A stretch of 64,000 nucleotides of DNA from JANPBY01 sp963805505 (GTDB taxonomy: Bacteria > Actinomycetota > Actinomycetes > DATJPE01). The notes below the pieces were generated by a model that saw only the letters and a program-made list of their open reading frames with translations, was not told the DNA's origin and searched no databases. Below are positions 59,443 to 64,000 of the stretch, one piece after another (the stretch's first letter is position 1; each line of letters opens with the position of its first letter). The stretch spans positions 744,001 through 808,000 of the forward strand of contig CAWDUP010000007.1 in NCBI GenBank assembly GCA_963805505.1. Reading direction: 5' to 3'. The position numbers and the translations under genes are program-made.

Positions 59443-60932
59443 TGGAGATCGTCCTCCTCGGTTCGGGCAGCGCTGATGGTTGGCCCAACCCGTTCTGCGG
59501 CTGCCCGTCTTGTCGAGCGGCGGCGGCAGCAGGTGTGCTGCGCGGGCCGACGGCGGCCATGGTGGACGACGTGCTCCTGTTGGACTGCGGGCCTGAAGCC
59601 CCGCGCGGCGCCCTCCGCGCCGGTCGGAGCCTGGCGGGGGTGACCGACCTGCTCCTGACGCACTCCCATCCTGATCACACCTCTCCCGAGGCATTGCTGT
59701 GGCGCCGGTGGGCGGGCGTCGAGACTCCGCTCACCGTGCACGGGCCGGCACCAGCGCTCGACCTCTGCCGAGACTGGGTCGGCCGCAGTGACCCAGTCAC
59801 CTTCCACCCGATCGAGGCCGGGAACGTCTGGCGCACCGCCCACCACACCGTGCGTGCCTTGGCCGCAAACCACGGAGATCCACCAGCCGACCCTGCGGTC
59901 CTCTGGGATGTGACGGACGGCGATGGACGACGATTGCTGTGGGCTACCGACACCGGTTGGCCGCCGGCGGAGACGTTGAGGTGGCTGACCCAGGCGCCGC
60001 CCTACGACGTGGTGTTCGTCGAGGAGACCTTCGGCGACCGTTCAGACCTTGCCGACGACCACCTGAACTTGGCGAGCTTCGCCTCTCTGGTCGCGAAGAT
60101 GCGCGAAGCGGGGACGATCAGTACGAGCACGCAGGTGGTCGCCGTCCACCTGGGCCACAGCAACCCGCCTCCGGACGTGCTGGACGCCCGGCTGGCAGCG
60201 CTCGCGGCCAGCGCCGGCCGCGACGGCGACGTGATCCATGCACCCAAGATCAGTACGCCCGGAATCAGTACGCCCGGAATCAGTACGCCTAGAGCCAGTA
60301 CGCCCAGAATCAGTACGCCCAGCACCCACCCGGCTCCATCCCTGAACAGCCAGCTGCTGATCCTCGGTGGCGCGCGATCGGGCAAGTCCCAGGCCGCCGA
60401 GCGGCTGCTGGCTGACCACGAGCACGTCACCTACGTCGCGACCGGCGGTCGCGGTCACGACGACCTGGAGTGGCAGCGTCGCATCGAAGCCCATCGACGC
60501 CGCAGACCGCCGGCGTGGGAGACGGTGGAGACCACCGACCTCGAGCCTGTCCTCGCGCGAGCCACTGCCGACGAGGCGTTGCTGGTCGACTGCCTGACCC
60601 TCTGGTTGACCGAGCGCATGGACGCAGCGGGGTGCTGGGACTCGTCGAGCGACATCTCAGCCGAACGGCTACGCGGCGAGATCGACCGGTTCCTGCTCGC
60701 GCTGCGCACGACGCGTGCGACCGTGGTCCTCGTGTCCAACGAGGTCGGTCAGGGGGTGGTGCCCGCCACCACGTCGGGGCGAGAGTTTCGGGACGCCCTC
60801 GGGGCCCTCAACACCGCAGTGGCCGCGGCCGTCGACTCCGTCGTGCTGATGGTTGCGGGTCAGCCCATCCGGCTCAAGGGGTCGGCGCCGATCCAAGCCG
60901 TCAGCTCGAGGGATCAGGCTCCCGCCTCATGA
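59442..60932 (+). CDS. cobU: MBL-fold hydrolase - CobU fusion
   Basis: A 496-residue fusion. Residues 1-~265 are a PhnP-like metallo-beta-lactamase-fold phosphodiesterase: an N-terminal Cys cluster (CGCPSC, residues ~21-26), LTHSHPDH (HxHxDH), ANHGDP, WATDTGW and HLGHSNPPP. A linker of five 15-bp repeats (residues ~270-294) joins it to CobU: GGARSGKSQA (P-loop, from residue 309), ATGGRGHDDLEWQRRIEAHRRRRP (guanylylation His) and SNEVGQGVVP. CobU phosphorylates adenosylcobinamide and transfers GMP. The MBL part may act on a phosphate of the nucleotide loop (inference). Confidence 0.93.
   Translation: MEIVLLGSGSADGWPNPFCGCPSCRAAAAAGVLRGPTAAMVDDVLLLDCGPEAPRGALRAGRSLAGVTDLLLTHSHPDHTSPEALLWRRWAGVETPLTVHGPAPALDLCRDWVGRSDPVTFHPIEAGNVWRTAHHTVRALAANHGDPPADPAVLWDVTDGDGRRLLWATDTGWPPAETLRWLTQAPPYDVVFVEETFGDRSDLADDHLNLASFASLVAKMREAGTISTSTQVVAVHLGHSNPPPDVLDARLAALAASAGRDGDVIHAPKISTPGISTPGISTPRASTPRISTPSTHPAPSLNSQLLILGGARSGKSQAAERLLADHEHVTYVATGGRGHDDLEWQRRIEAHRRRRPPAWETVETTDLEPVLARATADEALLVDCLTLWLTERMDAAGCWDSSSDISAERLRGEIDRFLLALRTTRATVVLVSNEVGQGVVPATTSGREFRDALGALNTAVAAAVDSVVLMVAGQPIRLKGSAPIQAVSSRDQAPAS
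60249..60323 (+). repeat. 15-bp minisatellite in the MBL-CobU linker, 5 copies
   Basis: Five copies of a 15-bp unit (ATCAGTACGCCCGGA and variants) start at 60249, 60264, 60279, 60294 and 60309. They encode a flexible Ile-Ser-Thr-Pro-x linker. Copy-number variation here would change linker length in 5-residue steps without frameshift. Confidence 0.95.
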
Positions 60933-60942
60933 GGCTCGCGAC

Positions 60943-62037
60943 ATGAGTCACGCGATCGACCTCCCGGCCCTGGATGCGGCCGTCGGCTCCCCCTCGGCAG
61001 ACGCCGCACACGCCGCCCAGGAGCGACAGGCCACGCTGACCAAACCCGCCGGCGCCCTTGGCCGCTTGGAGGAGCTGTCCATCTGGCTCTCGTCGGTGCA
61101 GGACAGCTGCCCTCCGCGGCCGCTGGACCGGGTGACCGTGGTCATCTTCGCCGGCGACCACGGGGTAGCACAGTCGGGGGTCAGCGCCTACCCCCCTGAA
61201 GTCACCGCCCAGATGGTCCGCAACTTCTTGACGGGAGGGGCCGCGGTGAATGCGCTCGCGCGGCTCAACGACGTGCGGGTGAGGGTCATCGACCTCGCCG
61301 TGGACGTCGACTGGGACGCCGCCGACGTCGCTGTCCCGGCTTCGGTGACCGAGCACAAGATTCGTCGATCCTCAGCCGACCTCGCGATCGGTCCCGCACT
61401 GACCCCGGAGGAAGCCGCCGCAGCCTTCATCGCGGGCCAGCGGATCGCCGATCAGGAGGTCGACGCGGGCGCCGACTTGCTGATTCCAGGGGACATGGGC
61501 ATCGGCAACACGACCGCCGCGGCGGCGCTGACTGCGGTCCTCACGGGATCAGACGTCGCGTCGGTCGTCGGCCGCGGCACCGGCATCGACGACGCCACCT
61601 GGATGACCAAGTGCGCCGCCGTGCGCGACTCAGCACGCCGCGGGCGGCTGGTCACCGGAAACATGATCGAGCTCCTGGCTGTCTGCGGCGGCGCGGACAT
61701 CGCTGGCATGGCTGGCTTCCTGGTCCAGGCCGCAGTACGCAGGACGCCGGTCCTGCTCGACGGCGTCGTCTCGTGCGCTGCTGCACTGGTGGCACAGCGG
61801 ATCGCTCACCGCACTCGCCTGTGGTGGCTCGCCGGCCACCGCTCCCCCGAGCCGGCGCAGACGGCCGCTCTCGAACGACTCCGGCTCACCCCGGTCGTCG
61901 ACTTCTCGCTACGGCTCGGCGAGGGCACCGGCGCGCTGCTGGCGCTGCCGGTCCTGCGAGCGGCACAGGCGACCCTCGCCGAGATGTCGACTTTCGAGCA
62001 GGCCGACGTGGCACAAGCCGTCGACACAGAACGGTGA
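60943..62037 (+). CDS. cobT: Nicotinate-nucleotide--dimethylbenzimidazole phosphoribosyltransferase
   Basis: A 364-residue enzyme. It activates 5,6-dimethylbenzimidazole (lower base) to alpha-ribazole phosphate. Motifs: TKPAGALGRLEELS, FAGDHGVAQSGVSAYPPEVTAQMVRN, GDMGIGNTTAAAAL (active-site region), and GHRSPEPAQTAALERL, FSLRLGEGTGALLALPVL with the catalytic Glu. Preferred start: the ATG giving MSHAIDLP. Its stop overlaps the cobS GTG (GTGA). Confidence 0.96.
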   Translation: MSHAIDLPALDAAVGSPSADAAHAAQERQATLTKPAGALGRLEELSIWLSSVQDSCPPRPLDRVTVVIFAGDHGVAQSGVSAYPPEVTAQMVRNFLTGGAAVNALARLNDVRVRVIDLAVDVDWDAADVAVPASVTEHKIRRSSADLAIGPALTPEEAAAAFIAGQRIADQEVDAGADLLIPGDMGIGNTTAAAALTAVLTGSDVASVVGRGTGIDDATWMTKCAAVRDSARRGRLVTGNMIELLAVCGGADIAGMAGFLVQAAVRRTPVLLDGVVSCAAALVAQRIAHRTRLWWLAGHRSPEPAQTAALERLRLTPVVDFSLRLGEGTGALLALPVLRAAQATLAEMSTFEQADVAQAVDTER

Positions 62038-62843
62038 CGGCGCCGAGAGCCAGCCGCTGGACTGCCTGGGCCGACGCCGTACGGCTCGCCGTTGGCACCT
62101 TCACCATCGTCGCGACGACGCCGCCGCGTCGTGTCGATCGCCACGTGGCCGCCCGCAGCATGCTTCTCGCACCAGTCGTCGGACTCCTGATCGGCCTGTC
62201 GGCCGGAGTCGTGCTGATCAGCAGCCGAGAGGTCTTCGCCGAGCCTCGACTCGCAGCCGGGCTGACCATCGCCTGGATCGCGCTGCTGACCCGCGGTCTG
62301 CATCTGGACGGACTGGCCGACAGCGCCGACGGCTTCGGCGCGGCTGTTCGCGGGCGCGAGGCGGCACTGGAGGCGATGCGCCAGCCAGGCATCGGTGCCT
62401 TCGGGGCCATCACCGTCGTCCTTGTGCTGATGCTTCAGGTGCTGGCTCTTGGGTCGGCAGTACTGGCCGGGTTCGGAACCGTGGCAGTGGTGACCGCGTG
62501 CGTGGTGGGTCGGCTCGCCGCGACCTGTGCCTGCGTCCGAGGCATCCCAGCGGCCCGAGGTGACGGGCTCGGGGCCGCGGTCGCGGGCAGCGTGAGCCGT
62601 ACGGCCGCTGCGTTGCTCACCGTCGCCGTGCTCGCCCTGGCCGGGTTGGCTGGGGGTCTGGTGGACGACGACGCCGGCTTTGCCGAAGCACTGCTCGCCC
62701 TCACGGCCGTCGGGGTTGGTCTCTGCTTCGGAGGCGTTGTGCTGTGGCGAGGAGTGCGACGCCTCGGTGGGGTGACAGGTGACCTCCTCGGAGCGATCGT
62801 CGAGCTCTCGACGTTGGGTGTGCTGCTGACCCTGGCCAGCTGA
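62034..62843 (+). CDS. cobS: Adenosylcobinamide-GDP ribazoletransferase
   Basis: A 269-residue membrane enzyme starting at a GTG overlapping the cobT stop. It joins GDP-cobinamide with alpha-ribazole to make the final cobalamin. GLHLDGLADSADGFGA is the hallmark acidic motif, followed by MRQPGIGAFGAITVV, with about six membrane segments. It is the end of the corrinoid cluster. Confidence 0.95.
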   Translation: MTAPRASRWTAWADAVRLAVGTFTIVATTPPRRVDRHVAARSMLLAPVVGLLIGLSAGVVLISSREVFAEPRLAAGLTIAWIALLTRGLHLDGLADSADGFGAAVRGREAALEAMRQPGIGAFGAITVVLVLMLQVLALGSAVLAGFGTVAVVTACVVGRLAATCACVRGIPAARGDGLGAAVAGSVSRTAAALLTVAVLALAGLAGGLVDDDAGFAEALLALTAVGVGLCFGGVVLWRGVRRLGGVTGDLLGAIVELSTLGVLLTLAS

Positions 62844-62859
62844 CTGCCTCGTCGGTTGG

Positions 62860-63966
62860 CTAGCGCTTGGGGTCTGCGTCAACGAACGGCGGCCGCACCA
62901 CGGTGAAGCGACTTGACCGCCCGCGTACGTCGATCTCGACCTGGTCACCCTCCTTGACGTCAGGAACCAGCAGGGCGAGCCCGATCCCGAGGCGGCGCGT
63001 GGGCGAGAAAGTCCCCGACGTGACGTGCCCCACCGCCGCGCCGTCCCTGGTCACGTCCATCTGCGGCCGTGGGATTCCCCGGTCGACAGCCACGAGACCG
63101 CGAAGCACCCGCTCCGGCCCCGCCGCACGTTCGGCCAACAGAGCCGCTCGCCCCCAGAAGGCCGCCTTGTCCCACCCGACGGCCCAGCCAGTACGGGCCT
63201 GCACGGGGGTGACCTGCACACTGAGATCCTGCCCGTGCAGCGGATAGCCCATCTCCGTACGCAGGGTGTCTCGTGCGCCTAGCCCGGCGGGTCGCCCACC
63301 GACGGCGGCACACGCGGCAAGCAGGGCGTCCCACATCGGCGGGGTGGACGACCATGCAGGCAGCACCTCATATCCGTGCTCTCCGGTGTAACCAGTCCTG
63401 CAGACCACGACCGGTTCCCCAGCCCACTCCGCGGTGACCCAGCTCATGTAGTCGTGGCCGGCTGGCAGCCCAATCGACGACAACACCTCGGCAGACCGCG
63501 GGCCTTGCACCGCGATGACGCCGTAGGCCTCGTGCTCATCGGTCACCTCCACGCCGGCTGGCGCCGCGGACGCGAGTCGAGCCACCACGTGGGCGGTGTT
63601 GGCCGCGTTGGGAACCAGGAACACCTCCGACGACGATTCGAGGTAGAGGATGAGGTCGTCCACGACCCCCCCGGACTCGTCACAGCACAGGGTGTACTGC
63701 GCCTGCCCGGGCTGGATCCGGGCCAGCGAGTTGGTGAGGCAGGCATCGACGAAGTCCGCTGCGCCCGGACCAGTGACCCGAGCCTTCCCGAGATGACTCA
63801 CGTCGAACACTCCGACCGTCTCGCGCACGGCGGCATGTTCCTTCAGAACTCCCCCAGCGGCGTACTCGATGGGCATGTCCCACCCGCCGAAGTCAGCCAT
63901 CTTGGCGCCGAGCGCGCGATGTCTGGAGTCCAACGGCGAGCGTCGGAGGTCTTGGGGAGATGTCAC
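62860..63966 (-). CDS. gcvT: Aminomethyltransferase, glycine cleavage T protein
   Basis: A 368-residue enzyme starting at a GTG. LDSRHRALGAKMADFGGWDMPIEYAAGG and FDVSHLGKARVTGPGAADF at the N-terminus, YTGEHGYEV in the middle and TSGTFSPTRRLGIGLALL near the end are GcvT motifs. It takes the aminomethyl group from GcvH to tetrahydrofolate. Other gcv genes are not visible. A TTAGGGT box ends about 7 bp before the GTG, so the message may be leaderless. Convergent to the corrinoid cluster. Confidence 0.95.
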   Translation of the reverse strand: MTSPQDLRRSPLDSRHRALGAKMADFGGWDMPIEYAAGGVLKEHAAVRETVGVFDVSHLGKARVTGPGAADFVDACLTNSLARIQPGQAQYTLCCDESGGVVDDLILYLESSSEVFLVPNAANTAHVVARLASAAPAGVEVTDEHEAYGVIAVQGPRSAEVLSSIGLPAGHDYMSWVTAEWAGEPVVVCRTGYTGEHGYEVLPAWSSTPPMWDALLAACAAVGGRPAGLGARDTLRTEMGYPLHGQDLSVQVTPVQARTGWAVGWDKAAFWGRAALLAERAAGPERVLRGLVAVDRGIPRPQMDVTRDGAAVGHVTSGTFSPTRRLGIGLALLVPDVKEGDQVEIDVRGRSSRFTVVRPPFVDADPKR

Positions 63967-64000
63967 GGGCGGACCCTAACGCGTGTGGCTAGGCTCTCGG

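Noticed and set aside
1..64000. Prophage, integrase, transposase, tRNA or rRNA genes
   Set aside because: No motifs or cloverleaf-like sequences for any of these were seen on either strand. A tRNAscan or Infernal run would settle the RNA genes.

Overview
The window is high-GC chromosomal DNA from an actinobacterium. Starts are often GTG, genes overlap by 4 bp or are closely packed, the respiratory chain is a fused-type bcc-aa3 system, and there are a PimB-like phosphatidylinositol mannosyltransferase, an AdoK-type adenosine kinase, a DUF3043 protein and a c-di-AMP riboswitch ahead of an NlpC/P60 hydrolase. Gene content suggests Propionibacteriales, perhaps Nocardioidaceae, but I cannot prove this from the sequence. 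I found no tRNA, rRNA, CRISPR array, prophage or insertion sequence.

Layout. 1-7.6 kb: an ArsA-like ATPase cut by the window edge, two SRPBCC proteins, a phosphoesterase, a zinc-ribbon protein, a long-chain acyl-CoA ligase and an ABC exporter pair. 7.8-21.3 kb: a Tad/Flp pilus locus with cpaB, tadZ, cpaF, a von Willebrand-TadB fusion, tadC with an apparent frameshift at its start, a 908-residue protein carrying eleven perfect 51-bp repeats, a DnaB/RadA-like ATPase on the opposite strand, a histidine kinase/response regulator pair, two Flp pilins and a decayed third pilin. 21.4-33.6 kb: a membrane spermidine-synthase-like protein, pimB, a lipoprotein metallopeptidase, a riboswitch-controlled NlpC/P60 hydrolase, a NYN-domain protein, a CaiB-type CoA transferase, a DEDDh exonuclease/UvrC-like fusion, trpD and a lone receiver-like protein.

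33.6-43.5 kb is the respiratory block: ctaG, ctaE-qcrC-qcrA-qcrB on the plus strand and ctaC-ctaD-ctaF on the minus strand, separated by three copies of a 67-bp structured repeat and an L,D-transpeptidase. 43.7-53.3 kb holds sulfur and cofactor genes (cysteine desulfurase, tusA, erpA, nadA), aat, adenosine kinase, glycerate kinase, an aldo/keto reductase and an amidase.

53.3-62.8 kb is the most interesting part: one cobalamin-riboswitch-controlled, translationally coupled cluster. It encodes a secreted LPxTG-type alpha/alpha-barrel protein, a second secreted membrane-anchored protein whose N-terminal domain resembles the beta domain of transcobalamin, a complete ECF transporter (T, fused A-A', S), a metallo-beta-lactamase-fold/CobU fusion, CobT and CobS. 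I infer a surface-assisted corrinoid uptake and salvage system in which the transcobalamin architecture is split over two anchored proteins. gcvT closes the window on the minus strand.
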